Below the pieces are notes generated by a model. It worked only from the letters and a program-made list of their open reading frames with translations. It did no database searches and was not told where the DNA came from. Source: Streptomyces griseoluteus (lineage in GTDB: Bacteria; Actinomycetota; Actinomycetes; Streptomycetales; Streptomycetaceae). Taken from it: a DNA stretch of 64,000 nucleotides. The position numbers were made by a program, and so were the translations under genes. Of the stretch, positions 43,010 through 50,978 are shown piece by piece (positions within the stretch are counted from its first letter, which is position 1; every line of letters starts with the position of its first letter). Location of the stretch: assembly GCF_004784465.1 (NCBI RefSeq), contig NZ_SRRU01000010.1:62001-126000 (forward strand). Reading direction: 5' to 3'.

Positions 43010-44257
43010 GTGGCGGAAGGCAAGAAGCGCACCCGACAGCCGAACGGCCGAAGCTCGATATACCTCGGCAAGGACGGCAAATGGCACGGCCGCGTGACCG
43101 TCGGCGTCCGTGACGATGGCACGCCAGACCGCCGGCACGTCGAACGGAAGACCAGGACCGAGGTCGCGGAGGCTGTCCGCGAGCTGGAGAAGCAGCGCGA
43201 CGCCAAGACCGTGCGGAAGCCTGGCAAGGCATGGACGGTCAAGGCGTGGCTGACCCACTGGATTGAGAATGTCGCGCCCCTCGCGGTGAACGACAACACG
43301 ATGGTGGGGTACGGCGTGGCCGTGCGGAAGCACCTCATCCCCGGCTTGGGCGCTCACCGTCTCGACAGGCTGGGGCCTGAGCACATTGAGGTGTTCTACG
43401 CCAAGATGCAGGCCAATGGCAGCCAGCCCGCGACCGCTCACCAGGTGCACCGGACTTTCCGGGCCGCGCTCAACGAGGCCGTACGGCGGGGCCATCTCGG
43501 CAAGAATCCGGTGCTGTTGGCCAAGGCGCCGAAGACGGGGGAACACGAGGTAGAGCCCTACACCGTCCAAGAGGTGCAGCGTTTGCTGAAGGCCGCTGGC
43601 CAGCACCGCAACTCCGCACGGTGGGCTGTTGCCCTGGCGCTCGGTCTGCGTCAGGGGGAGGTGCTGGGGTTGCAGTGGGTGGACGTTGACCTTGATGGTG
43701 GGTTCCTCATGGTCCGCCGTAGCCGCCATCGGCCGCAGTACGCCCACGGGTGCACTGAGCCGTGTGGGCGCAAGGCCGCCGGGTACTGCCCGCAGAAGCG
43801 ACGGACCAACCCGGAGCTGACCGCCACCAAGTCGCGCGCCGGCCGCCGCGCGGTTGGTCTTCCCGAACAGCTCGTCGCCCTGCTCCGGGCTCACCTCACG
43901 GCGCAGGAGGTGGAGAAGGAGGCGGCCGGTAAGCGATGGGAGGAGAACGACCTAGTGTTCCCGGACGAGCACGGCCGTAGCCCGTCCCACCGCCGGGACT
44001 GGTCTGAATGGAAGGCACTTCTGGCAGAGGCCCACGTGCGAGACGGGCGACTGCACGACGCCCGGCACACAGCCGCGACAGTTCTTCTCATCCTGGGAGT
44101 ACCTGAGCGTGCTGTCATGGGGCTCATGGGATGGTCAACCACCGCCATGGCAGCGCGGTATCAGCACATGGTTGATGCGGTGCGGGCTGACGTAGCAAGG
44201 CAAGTGGACGGACTGATCTGGTCCACCCCAGCACGTCGTTTGCCGAGCGGCGAGTAG
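43010..44257 (+). CDS. int: Tyrosine site-specific recombinase (integrase)
   Basis: Catalyses integration and excision at tRNA-Cys. The 415-residue protein has an N-terminal arm-binding region (RSSIYLGKDGKWHGRVTVGV), a SAM-like core-binding domain (about 75-165), and a catalytic domain with Arg in LALGLRQGEVLGLQW, HDARHTAAT (His-x2-Arg), GLMGWSTTAMAARYQHM (third motif with Trp in place of His, and the nucleophile Tyr). GTG start after AAGGAG. An insertion with two CxxxC-like clusters (CTEPCGRKAAGYC) is usual for Streptomyces AICE integrases. Confidence 0.93.
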   Translation: MAEGKKRTRQPNGRSSIYLGKDGKWHGRVTVGVRDDGTPDRRHVERKTRTEVAEAVRELEKQRDAKTVRKPGKAWTVKAWLTHWIENVAPLAVNDNTMVGYGVAVRKHLIPGLGAHRLDRLGPEHIEVFYAKMQANGSQPATAHQVHRTFRAALNEAVRRGHLGKNPVLLAKAPKTGEHEVEPYTVQEVQRLLKAAGQHRNSARWAVALALGLRQGEVLGLQWVDVDLDGGFLMVRRSRHRPQYAHGCTEPCGRKAAGYCPQKRRTNPELTATKSRAGRRAVGLPEQLVALLRAHLTAQEVEKEAAGKRWEENDLVFPDEHGRSPSHRRDWSEWKALLAEAHVRDGRLHDARHTAATVLLILGVPERAVMGLMGWSTTAMAARYQHMVDAVRADVARQVDGLIWSTPARRLPSGE

Positions 44258-44266
44258 CCGATGTGC

Positions 44267-44299
44267 GCGGGGGTGGGCTGCCGGAAGGGCCACCCCCGC
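44267..44299 (+). terminator. Terminator after int
   Basis: GCGGGGGTGG (44267-44276) pairs with CCACCCCCGC (44290-44299), 9 bases after the int stop. Confidence 0.75.
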
Positions 44300-44363
44300 A
44301 AGCGCCTTGTCGGATGTGCGCCAAAGCGCTCGACAGCGCCCCGCTCACTGCCAGAATGTCTCC

Positions 44364-45410
44364 ATGGCTGATCGCGTTCTTCGTTCCAGGTTTTTGCACC
44401 GCCGAGCGCGGCGAATCGGCGCTAACTACGCCGCGTCCATCTTGGCTGAAATCTCCGATGCGGGTATCGCGCAGCCAGATCGGCGAATAAGGATTGCGGA
44501 ACGGTGGGCGTTTTCCTTCCTGGTCGCTGGGACACTTCGCTTGTTGATTGCAGCGGCTCTTATCTTGTACGGATTTGGCCCTGGTTATCAACCCATTCTC
44601 AAGGGCTACTATGAGGCGGTGATAGGCTTCAATGAGGGCTTTGGGGGTGCCAGGCAACGGGTGCAGGAAGTTAGCTTCTCGGAGTGGTACAACCTTGTTG
44701 CTGGTTCGTCTGTGCTCTTATTTCTAATGTTCGCGATTGTCTACGCTGCTAGACCAATGGCGGTGTTGGGTCTCATGCTCGCCGATAGGAACACGGAAGC
44801 CAACATGCACAAGGTCAGCCTGTTTGTGCTTGAAAGGCGTTTGAGGGCAGCGCTCATCCTGTATGGCCACGCAGCTCAATGTGGGCGTTCTTTGTCGGCG
44901 AGGGGATTGCTGCGGGATTCGATGGCCAATTCGGCTCGCGAGATATCGCAGGCTGAACGCCTGGTGCTTCGCGCTTGGAAGACTTCAAGGGCGGGGCGGT
45001 TCAAGCCTAGCCGCCGCCGCAGGTCTGAATTGAAGAATCACGCAGGAAGGGTGGTGTCGGTCATGCGCACTGCTGCCGCACGAGTTGATGCGGACCCTGA
45101 CGAGGGTATGCGGGAGCTCGGGATTCTTTTGGTTCGAATAGGGGATCGGCTCGCCGAGGGTCGTGCAGGAGCATTGCTGGACGAGTCTGAGCTGCAAGGT
45201 CACGACGCAGTGCGTGACCGGGAGGTACTGAGAACGTTGGTCGCGGCGCTGACAGTCGCAGCCGCTGCCGTGGGCATCGCGCTCTTGCACCTGCCAGAAC
45301 AGGTTGCCGGCCCTCTTACTACCGTTGCTGGGGTCGTGGTGCTGGTGACTCTGTTCAGGGGGGCAGCCAAGGGCGTCGAGACGGTGTCGCTTCTGCTTGG
45401 GTCCAAGTAG
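44364..45410 (+). CDS. Membrane protein of unknown function between int and attR
   Basis: A 348-residue protein. Two membrane segments at about 48-70 (FLVAGTLRLLIAAALILYGF) and 110-131 (LVAGSSVLLFLMFAIVYAA), a cytoplasmic helical region of about 170 residues with basic clusters (SRRRRSELKNH), and two more hydrophobic segments at the C-terminus (LVAALTVAAAAVGIALLHL and LTTVAGVVVLVTLF). No family recognised. GC content is lower than int. Int genes normally sit next to att, so this gene looks like inserted cargo. ATG at 44364 is chosen because the preceding frame has no features. Confidence 0.65.
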   Translation: MADRVLRSRFLHRRARRIGANYAASILAEISDAGIAQPDRRIRIAERWAFSFLVAGTLRLLIAAALILYGFGPGYQPILKGYYEAVIGFNEGFGGARQRVQEVSFSEWYNLVAGSSVLLFLMFAIVYAARPMAVLGLMLADRNTEANMHKVSLFVLERRLRAALILYGHAAQCGRSLSARGLLRDSMANSAREISQAERLVLRAWKTSRAGRFKPSRRRRSELKNHAGRVVSVMRTAAARVDADPDEGMRELGILLVRIGDRLAEGRAGALLDESELQGHDAVRDREVLRTLVAALTVAAAAVGIALLHLPEQVAGPLTTVAGVVVLVTLFRGAAKGVETVSLLLGSK

Positions 45411-45433
45411 GCAGGGAAGCCGTGGCGCGGACC

Positions 45434-45456
45434 AACTGAGACGGCAACTGAGACGG
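45434..45456 (+). promoter_or_regulatory. Candidate right integrase arm-type sites
   Basis: AACTGAGACGG occurs twice with a 12-bp period (45434-45444, 45446-45456), 61 bases inside attR. A matching unit lies near attL. Confidence 0.55.
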
Positions 45457-45516
45457 ACGGTAGTCGGGCGGCAACCCTCCAGGGGCGCCGCCCTTTCGTT
45501 CTACCTGGTCACGCAT

Positions 45517-45561
45517 CGGAGGCCGTGGCGGGAATCGAACCCGCGTAACTCGCTTTGCAGG
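45517..45561. repeat. attR core
   Basis: Identical over 45 bases to 27901-27945. It covers the 3' half of the intact tRNA-Cys, so integration preserves the gene. Confidence 0.92.
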
Positions 45562-45591
45562 CGAGTCCCTGAGCCACTCGGGCACACGGCC
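45520..45591 (-). tRNA. tRNA-Cys (anticodon GCA)
   Basis: Read on the minus strand: 7-bp acceptor stem GGCCGTG/CACGGCC, D-arm, anticodon stem CTCGC/GCGAG with loop CTGCAAA (anticodon GCA), T-arm GCGGG-TTCGATT-CCCGC, and discriminator U73, which cysteinyl-tRNA synthetase requires. CCA is not encoded. It is the integration target of the AICE; the half from the anticodon loop to the 3' end is duplicated at attL. Confidence 0.93.
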
Positions 45592-45767
45592 GTGTGTCGT
45601 GGAATGAACGTAGGGCGGGGTGGGGGAGGGGGGCAAGGGTGGGCGAGGGGGTGCAATGTGACTGCCATGTGGTGTTCACAGGGGGTGGGGGCCTACGGCG
45701 AAGGTCGTAGGGACGGTGGGGCTTCGGACAGGGGTCAACCTGGGCTATGGGCCTTACGCTGGCCCTT

Positions 45768-47180
45768 ATGGCCACCCTCGATTCTTCCGACAGTGTTGTC
45801 GCCGGTATAGGTCGTCACGAGGACGAGGACGAGGGCGGGGTGTTGGGGCGGGCGCATCGGGCGCTCAGTGTGGGGATCGTGTCCGTCGTGCTGCTGATCG
45901 CCTTCGAGGCGACTGCCATCGGGACCGTGATGCCGGTCGCGGCGCGGGAGCTGGACGGGGTCTCGTTGTACGCGTTCGCGTTCTCCGGGTACTTCACCAC
46001 CAGCCTCACCGGGATGGTGCTCGCCGGGCAGTGGGCGGACCGGCGGGGGCCGCTCGCCGCGCTGGCCACCGGGATCGGGGCCTTCGCGGGCGGGCTCGTG
46101 GTGTCCGGGACGGCGCAGGTGATGTGGGTGTTCATCCTGGGGCGGGCGGTTCAGGGGTTCGGCGGCGGGCTGGTGATCGTCGCCGTGTACGTGGTCGTCG
46201 GCCGGGCCTACCCCGAACGGCTGCGGCCCGCGATCATGGCGGGCTTCGCCGCCGCGTGGGTCGTGCCGTCCATCGTCGGACCGCTCGCCTCCGGTGCCGT
46301 CGCGGAACACCTCGGCTGGCGGTGGGTGTTCCTCGGCATCCCGCTGCTCGTACTGCTTCCGCTGGGCCTGGCCCTGCCGCAGATCCGGCGCCGGGCGGGC
46401 GGACCCGTGGACCGCGACGCCGGCACCCCCGCCTTCGACCGGCGCCGCATCCGGCTGGCGCTCACCGTCTCGCTGGGCGCCGGGCTGGTGCAGTACGCGG
46501 CGCAGGATCTACGGCCGCTCTCCCTGGTGCCCGGCATCCTCGGCGCCGCCCTGCTGGTGCCCGCCGTGCTGCGGCTGCTGCCGAGAGGTACGTACCGGGC
46601 GGCGCGCGGACTGCCCTCCGTCGTGCTGCTGCGCGGGCTGTCGGCGGGGTCGTTCGTCGCGGCGGAGTCCTTCGTACCGCTGATGCTCGTCACCCAGCGG
46701 GGACTGTCGCCGACGCTCGCCGGGTTCTCGCTGGCCGCGGGCGGGCTGACGTGGGCGGCGGCGTCGTGGGTGCAGTCGCGGGACCGGATGGAGCCGTACC
46801 GGGAGCGGCTGATGACCTTCGGGATGGTGCTGGTGGCCGCCGCCATCGCCACCGCACCCGCCGTGCTCGTACCCGCCGTGCCGGTGTGGACCGTCGCGGT
46901 CGCGTGGGGGTTCGGCTGCTTCGGGATGGGCCTGGTGATCTCCTCCACCAGCGTCCTCCTGCTCAAGCTCTCCGCCCCCTCCGAGGCCGGGGCCAACTCC
47001 GCCGCCCTCCAGATCTCCGACGCCCTCTCCAACGTCGTCCTCCTCGCAGCGGCGGGCGCGGCCTTCGCGGCCCTGGGCTCCACGGGCGCCGACGCCTTCG
47101 CCGCGGTCTTCCTGCCCATGGCGGCGGTGGCGGTGGTGGGGGCATGGGTGACGACGCGGCTGCGGGCCTCGGCGGAGTAA
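45768..47180 (+). CDS. MFS transporter, 14-TM efflux type likely
   Basis: A 470-residue polytopic exporter. A hydrophilic acidic N-terminus (RHEDEDEGG) is followed by 12-14 hydrophobic segments; GMVLAGQWADRRGPLAALAT is the loop 2-3 MFS motif A, and AFSGYFTTSLTGMVL and ILGRAVQGFGGGLVIVAVYV are typical of drug:H+ antiporters. The substrate is unknown. ATG at 45747 and 45768 are both possible; neither has a good ribosome-binding site. Confidence 0.88.
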   Translation: MATLDSSDSVVAGIGRHEDEDEGGVLGRAHRALSVGIVSVVLLIAFEATAIGTVMPVAARELDGVSLYAFAFSGYFTTSLTGMVLAGQWADRRGPLAALATGIGAFAGGLVVSGTAQVMWVFILGRAVQGFGGGLVIVAVYVVVGRAYPERLRPAIMAGFAAAWVVPSIVGPLASGAVAEHLGWRWVFLGIPLLVLLPLGLALPQIRRRAGGPVDRDAGTPAFDRRRIRLALTVSLGAGLVQYAAQDLRPLSLVPGILGAALLVPAVLRLLPRGTYRAARGLPSVVLLRGLSAGSFVAAESFVPLMLVTQRGLSPTLAGFSLAAGGLTWAAASWVQSRDRMEPYRERLMTFGMVLVAAAIATAPAVLVPAVPVWTVAVAWGFGCFGMGLVISSTSVLLLKLSAPSEAGANSAALQISDALSNVVLLAAAGAAFAALGSTGADAFAAVFLPMAAVAVVGAWVTTRLRASAE

Positions 47181-47211
47181 GTGGTACCACTTCGACCCCA
47201 CCTGGTGGTAC
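47179..47211. promoter_or_regulatory. Probable toxin-antitoxin operator
   Basis: AAGTGGTACCACTT (47179-47192) is a perfect 14-bp palindrome, and GTGGTACC recurs at 47206-47212 just before the antitoxin start. Ribbon-helix-helix antitoxins usually bind such paired sites. Confidence 0.55.
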
Positions 47212-47220
47212 CGTTTTGGT

Positions 47221-47421
47221 ATGGCTATGAACCTGCGTCTCCGTGACGACCAGACGGAAGCCCTGAAGCTGCGCGCGGAAGAGGAGGGGGTCAGCATGCA
47301 CGCCATACTCCTGCGGGCCGTGGACGACTACCTGGCGCGGACGGCACACGAGGCGCTGGTCCGCAGGGCGGCGAAGGAGCAGACCGCCAAGTGGGCCGAG
47401 CTGCTGGAGCGGCTCAAGTGA
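47221..47421 (+). CDS. Ribbon-helix-helix-type antitoxin
   Basis: A 66-residue protein: MAMNLRLRDDQTEALKLRAE followed by EEGVSMHAILLRAVDDYLAR fits the CopG/FitA ribbon-helix-helix fold; the C-terminal helix should bind the toxin. Its stop overlaps the toxin GTG by 4 bases. It probably represses its own promoter through the palindromes immediately upstream. Confidence 0.82.
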   Translation: MAMNLRLRDDQTEALKLRAEEEGVSMHAILLRAVDDYLARTAHEALVRRAAKEQTAKWAELLERLK

Positions 47422-47807
47422 CGTGCATCTACCTGTCCGCCGAGGACGTCCTGTCCATCGCCGGGCACGCCGTCGACGACCAGGACGTCGTCGTGCGGGA
47501 CGTGGGACTGCTGGAGTCCGCCGTGCACCGGCCCTCGGCCTCGATGTTCGGGCAGGAGGCGTACACGGACCTGTTCGACAAGGCGGCTGCACTCCTCCAG
47601 TCCTTGGCGGTCAACCGCCCCTTCGTCGACGGGAACAAGCGCACGGCCTGGGTGTCCTGCATGGTCTTCCTGGCCATGAACGGCCGACAGTTGCGGGCGG
47701 ACATCGACGCCGGTGAGCGGCTCGTGATCGCTGTGGCGACCGGGAGCGTGGACGAGATCAAGGCCATCTCGGAGGCGCTGCGCGACTTGGCGGAACCCGC
47801 GGTGTGA
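47418..47807 (+). CDS. Doc/Fic-family death-on-curing protein with altered catalytic motif
   Basis: A 129-residue Doc-type Fic protein. Doc phosphorylates EF-Tu and stops translation. The Fic motif is usually H-x-F-x-D-x-N-K-R; here it reads NRPFVDGNKRTAW (residues about 70-82), with Arg (CGC) at the His position. CAC to CGC is a single-base change. The N-terminal YLSAEDVLSIAGHAV and GLLESAVHRP are typical. The toxin may be weak or inactive. GTG start overlaps the antitoxin stop. Confidence 0.83.
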   Translation: MTCIYLSAEDVLSIAGHAVDDQDVVVRDVGLLESAVHRPSASMFGQEAYTDLFDKAAALLQSLAVNRPFVDGNKRTAWVSCMVFLAMNGRQLRADIDAGERLVIAVATGSVDEIKAISEALRDLAEPAV

Positions 47808-47927
47808 CCTCAGTCCCACCCGCCCCGTCCCCCGCCCCGTCCGAGCACGGCGGAGCCGGTGGCGCCGGTAGGGTGGCCCGGTTGTCATACGTAGCCGAGT
47901 TGCCCTACGCCCCCACCCCCGGAGACC

Positions 47928-49721
47928 GTGACTACCACCGCCGCTTCCGCCTCGAACCATCTGTCCCCCGCCTTTCCCGGCCGGGCCCCCTGGGGCACCG
48001 CCAGCAAGCTGCGTGCCTGGCAGCAGCGGGCGATGGACAAGTACATCCAGGAGCAGCCGCGTGACTTCCTCGCCGTCGCCACCCCCGGCGCCGGCAAGAC
48101 GACCTTCGCGCTGACGCTGGCCTCCTGGCTGCTGCACCACCACGTCGTGCAGCAGGTGACCGTCGTCGCGCCGACCGAGCACCTGAAGAAGCAGTGGGCG
48201 GAGGCCGCCGCGCGGATAGGGATCAAGCTCGACCCGGAGTACAGCGCGGGCCCGGTCGGTAAGGACTACCACGGGGTCGCGGTCACCTACGCCGGTGTCG
48301 GCGTACGCCCGATGCTGCACCGCAACCGCTCCGAGCAGCGCAAGACGCTGGTGATCCTGGACGAGATCCACCACGCCGGTGACTCCAAGTCCTGGGGCGA
48401 GGCGTGCCTGGAGGCGTTCGAGCCCGCGACCCGGCGCCTGGCGCTGACCGGTACGCCGTTCCGCTCGGACACCAACCCCATCCCCTTCGTCACGTACGAG
48501 GAGGGCAACGACGGCATCCGGCGCTCCGCCGCCGACTACACCTACGGCTACGGCAACGCGCTCGCCGACCACGTCGTCCGCCCCGTCATCTTCCTCAGCT
48601 ACAGCGGCCAGATGCGCTGGCGCACCAAGGCGGGCGACGAGATCGCCGCCCGGCTCGGCGAGCCGATGACCAAGGACGCGGTCAGCCAGGCGTGGCGCAC
48701 CGCGCTCGATCCGCGCGGCGAGTGGATGCCGAGCGTGCTGCGCGCCGCCGACCAGCGGCTCACCGAGGTCCGCAAGGCCATCCCGGACGCCGGCGCCCTC
48801 GTCATCGCCTCCGACCAGGAATCCGCCCGCGCCTACGCCAAGCTGATCCGCGAGCTGACCGGCACCAAGGCCACCCTCGTCCTCTCCGACGACGCGGGCG
48901 CCTCCAAGCGCATCGACGACTTCAGCGCGAGCAACGACCGCTGGATGGTCGCCGTCCGCATGGTGTCCGAGGGCGTCGACGTGCCCCGGCTCGCCGTCGG
49001 CGTGTACGCCACCACCATCTCCACCCCGCTGTTCTTCGCCCAGGCCGTCGGCCGTTTCGTACGGTCCCGGCGGCGTGGCGAGACCGCGTCCGTGTTCCTG
49101 CCGACCGTCCCCGACCTGCTGACCTTCGCCAACGAGATGGAGAAGGAGCGGGACCACGCCCTCGACAAGCCGAAGAAGCAAGGCGAGGAGGACCCGTACG
49201 CCGAGTCCGAGAAGGAGATGGACGAGGCGAACAAGCAGCAGGACGAGGACACCGGCGAGCAGGAGCAGTTCTCCTTCGAGGCACTGGAGTCCGAGGCCGT
49301 CTTCGACCGCGTCCTCTACGACGGCGCCGAGTTCGGCATGCAGGCCCACCCCGGCAGCGAGGAGGAGCAGGACTACCTCGGCATCCCCGGACTGCTGGAG
49401 CCCGAGCAGGTGCAGTTGCTGCTGCAGAAGCGGCAGGCCCGGCAGATCGCGCACAGCAGGAAGCGGCCGGACACCGAGGCCGACCTGCTGGAGCTGCCCG
49501 CCGAACGGCGCCCCGTCGTCAGCCACAAGGAGATGATGGAGCTGCGCAAGCAGCTCAACACCATGGTCAGCGCCTACGTCCACCAGAGCGGCAAGCCGCA
49601 CGGGGTGATCCACACCGAGCTGCGCCGGGTCTGCGGCGGCCCGGCGAGCGCGGAGGCGACCGCCGGCCAGCTCAAGCAGCGCATCGCGAAGATGGGGGAG
49701 TGGGCGACCCGGATGCGCTGA
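47928..49721 (+). CDS. DEAD/DEAH-box helicase
   Basis: A 597-residue superfamily-2 helicase. LRAWQQRAMDKYIQEQPRDF, Walker A VATPGAGKTTFAL (about 50-62), Walker B VILDEIHHAGD (DEIH), motif III LTGTPFRSD and the C-terminal RecA domain (VAVRMVSEGVDVPRLAVGV, FAQAVGRFVRSRR). The last 200 residues are acidic, then basic, without a known domain. Common single-copy gene in Streptomyces; probably DNA repair or metabolism, exact role unknown. GTG start after GGAG. Confidence 0.9.
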   Translation: MTTTAASASNHLSPAFPGRAPWGTASKLRAWQQRAMDKYIQEQPRDFLAVATPGAGKTTFALTLASWLLHHHVVQQVTVVAPTEHLKKQWAEAAARIGIKLDPEYSAGPVGKDYHGVAVTYAGVGVRPMLHRNRSEQRKTLVILDEIHHAGDSKSWGEACLEAFEPATRRLALTGTPFRSDTNPIPFVTYEEGNDGIRRSAADYTYGYGNALADHVVRPVIFLSYSGQMRWRTKAGDEIAARLGEPMTKDAVSQAWRTALDPRGEWMPSVLRAADQRLTEVRKAIPDAGALVIASDQESARAYAKLIRELTGTKATLVLSDDAGASKRIDDFSASNDRWMVAVRMVSEGVDVPRLAVGVYATTISTPLFFAQAVGRFVRSRRRGETASVFLPTVPDLLTFANEMEKERDHALDKPKKQGEEDPYAESEKEMDEANKQQDEDTGEQEQFSFEALESEAVFDRVLYDGAEFGMQAHPGSEEEQDYLGIPGLLEPEQVQLLLQKRQARQIAHSRKRPDTEADLLELPAERRPVVSHKEMMELRKQLNTMVSAYVHQSGKPHGVIHTELRRVCGGPASAEATAGQLKQRIAKMGEWATRMR

Positions 49722-49998
49722 AACGTGCGCCGGGCGTATGCGGACGAACACTGGCAGGCCGGAAGCGGCCTTGACCGGATTCTGGACCGAGTCTTCCGCT
49801 GAGCGGACCGGCTCGCTACTGTCCCGCTACGCACACGCCCCGTGGCAGCGCCGCCGCGGAGCGCAGCCGTGAAGCGACGGGCCCGTCAGCCGCCGGGCCG
49901 TCCTGCCGATCGGCGGCCTCTGATACGCGTCGCCGACGGGGCTCGGTGACGCGCGCCGCTCGGAGGGCGCCGACCTCACCGCAGAAGGAGGGGGCGTC

Positions 49999-50640
49999 GT
50001 GACCGCGGAGACCTCCCAGACGCTCGACCGGGGACTGCGCGTCCTCAAGCTGCTCGCCGACACGGACCACGGCCTGACCGTCACCGAGCTGTCCGGCAAG
50101 CTCGGGGTGAACCGGACGGTGGTGTACCGGTTGCTGGCCACGCTGGAGCAGCACGCGCTCGTCCGCCGCGACCTCGGCGGCCGCGCCCGCGTCGGGCTGG
50201 GCGTACTGCGGCTCGGCCGTCAGGTGCATCCGCTGGTACGGGAGGCGGCGCTGCCCGCGCTGCGCTCGCTGGCCGAGGACATCGGCGCCACGGCCCATCT
50301 GACCCTGGTCGACGGTACGGAGGCGCTCGCCGTCGCCGTGGTCGAGCCGACCTGGACGGACTACCACGTCGCCTACCGCGCGGGCTTCCGCCACCCCCTG
50401 GAACGCGGCGCCGCCGGCAAGGCCATCCTCTCCGCCCGCCACTCCCCGAACCCCGACCCCGGCTACACCCTCACCCATGGCGAACTCGAAGCCGGCGCGA
50501 GCGGCGCCGCGGCCCCCCTCCTGGGCGTCACCGGCGTCGAGGGCAGCGTGGGAGTCGTCATGCTGACCGACGCGGTCCCGGAGCGGGTGGGCCACCGCGT
50601 GATGGAAGCGGCGCGGGAGGTCGCGGACGCACTGAGGTAG
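49999..50640 (+). CDS. IclR-family transcriptional regulator
   Basis: A 213-residue regulator: N-terminal winged helix (LDRGLRVLKLLADTDHGLTV, ELSGKLGVNRTVVYRLLATL) and a C-terminal effector domain (ATAHLTLVDGTEALAVAVVE), shorter than the usual 250-260 residues. The GTG at 49999 follows GAAGGAGGGGG. No catabolic operon is adjacent, so the target is unknown. Confidence 0.88.
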   Translation: MTAETSQTLDRGLRVLKLLADTDHGLTVTELSGKLGVNRTVVYRLLATLEQHALVRRDLGGRARVGLGVLRLGRQVHPLVREAALPALRSLAEDIGATAHLTLVDGTEALAVAVVEPTWTDYHVAYRAGFRHPLERGAAGKAILSARHSPNPDPGYTLTHGELEAGASGAAAPLLGVTGVEGSVGVVMLTDAVPERVGHRVMEAAREVADALR

Positions 50641-50978
50641 GTCTGACGGGCAGGGTGCCGGGGTTGGAGCCGGAGCGCGCGTGACTGGGCCTCGCCGGAC
50701 GGGAACCTGCCGGGTGGGGCTGCCGCCGCAATCGGCGGCCGGCGCCCGGCCGGCGTGGGACCGGCGCTTGCCGGCGCAGTCGCACACGTCTGTGCCGCCA
50801 CGCGGCTGCCGTGAGGGGCCGGCCGCCCACCGCCCGCCCTCCGGGCCATGCGGCGCCGTCCCGGCCGACCCGGGAGGGGCCTCACCGCCGCCGAGCCCCG
50901 GCCACGCGGTCTCCGCCAAGTCCTGCCGACCTCGTCCCGCCCCCCGGTCGGAGACCCATCGCACGTTAGATTTACTCC
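50641..50978. other. 338-bp gene-free gap upstream of the S16 protease
   Basis: Very GC-rich, without a convincing frame or ribosome-binding site. The only element I can support is TAGATT at 50967-50972, described separately. Confidence 0.5.
50967..50972 (+). promoter_or_regulatory. Candidate -10 for a leaderless S16 protease mRNA
   Basis: TAGATT ends 7 bases before the GTG at 50979 and there is no ribosome-binding site, so transcription probably starts at the GTG. Confidence 0.45.

Larger units (their letters stand above)
27901..45561. mobile_element. AICE integrated in tRNA-Cys
   Basis: An actinomycete integrative and conjugative element of about 17.7 kb including both att cores. The identical 45-bp core at each end corresponds to the 3' half of tRNA-Cys. 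Inside are the expected modules: int and xis, a prim-pol/DUF3631 replication pair, a single FtsK-type DNA translocase for double-stranded transfer, Spd spread proteins and a GntR regulator. No relaxase or type IV secretion genes are present, which fits AICEs. Every module gene looks intact, so the element may still excise. I see no Pra activator or NUDIX gene as in pSAM2. Confidence 0.92.
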
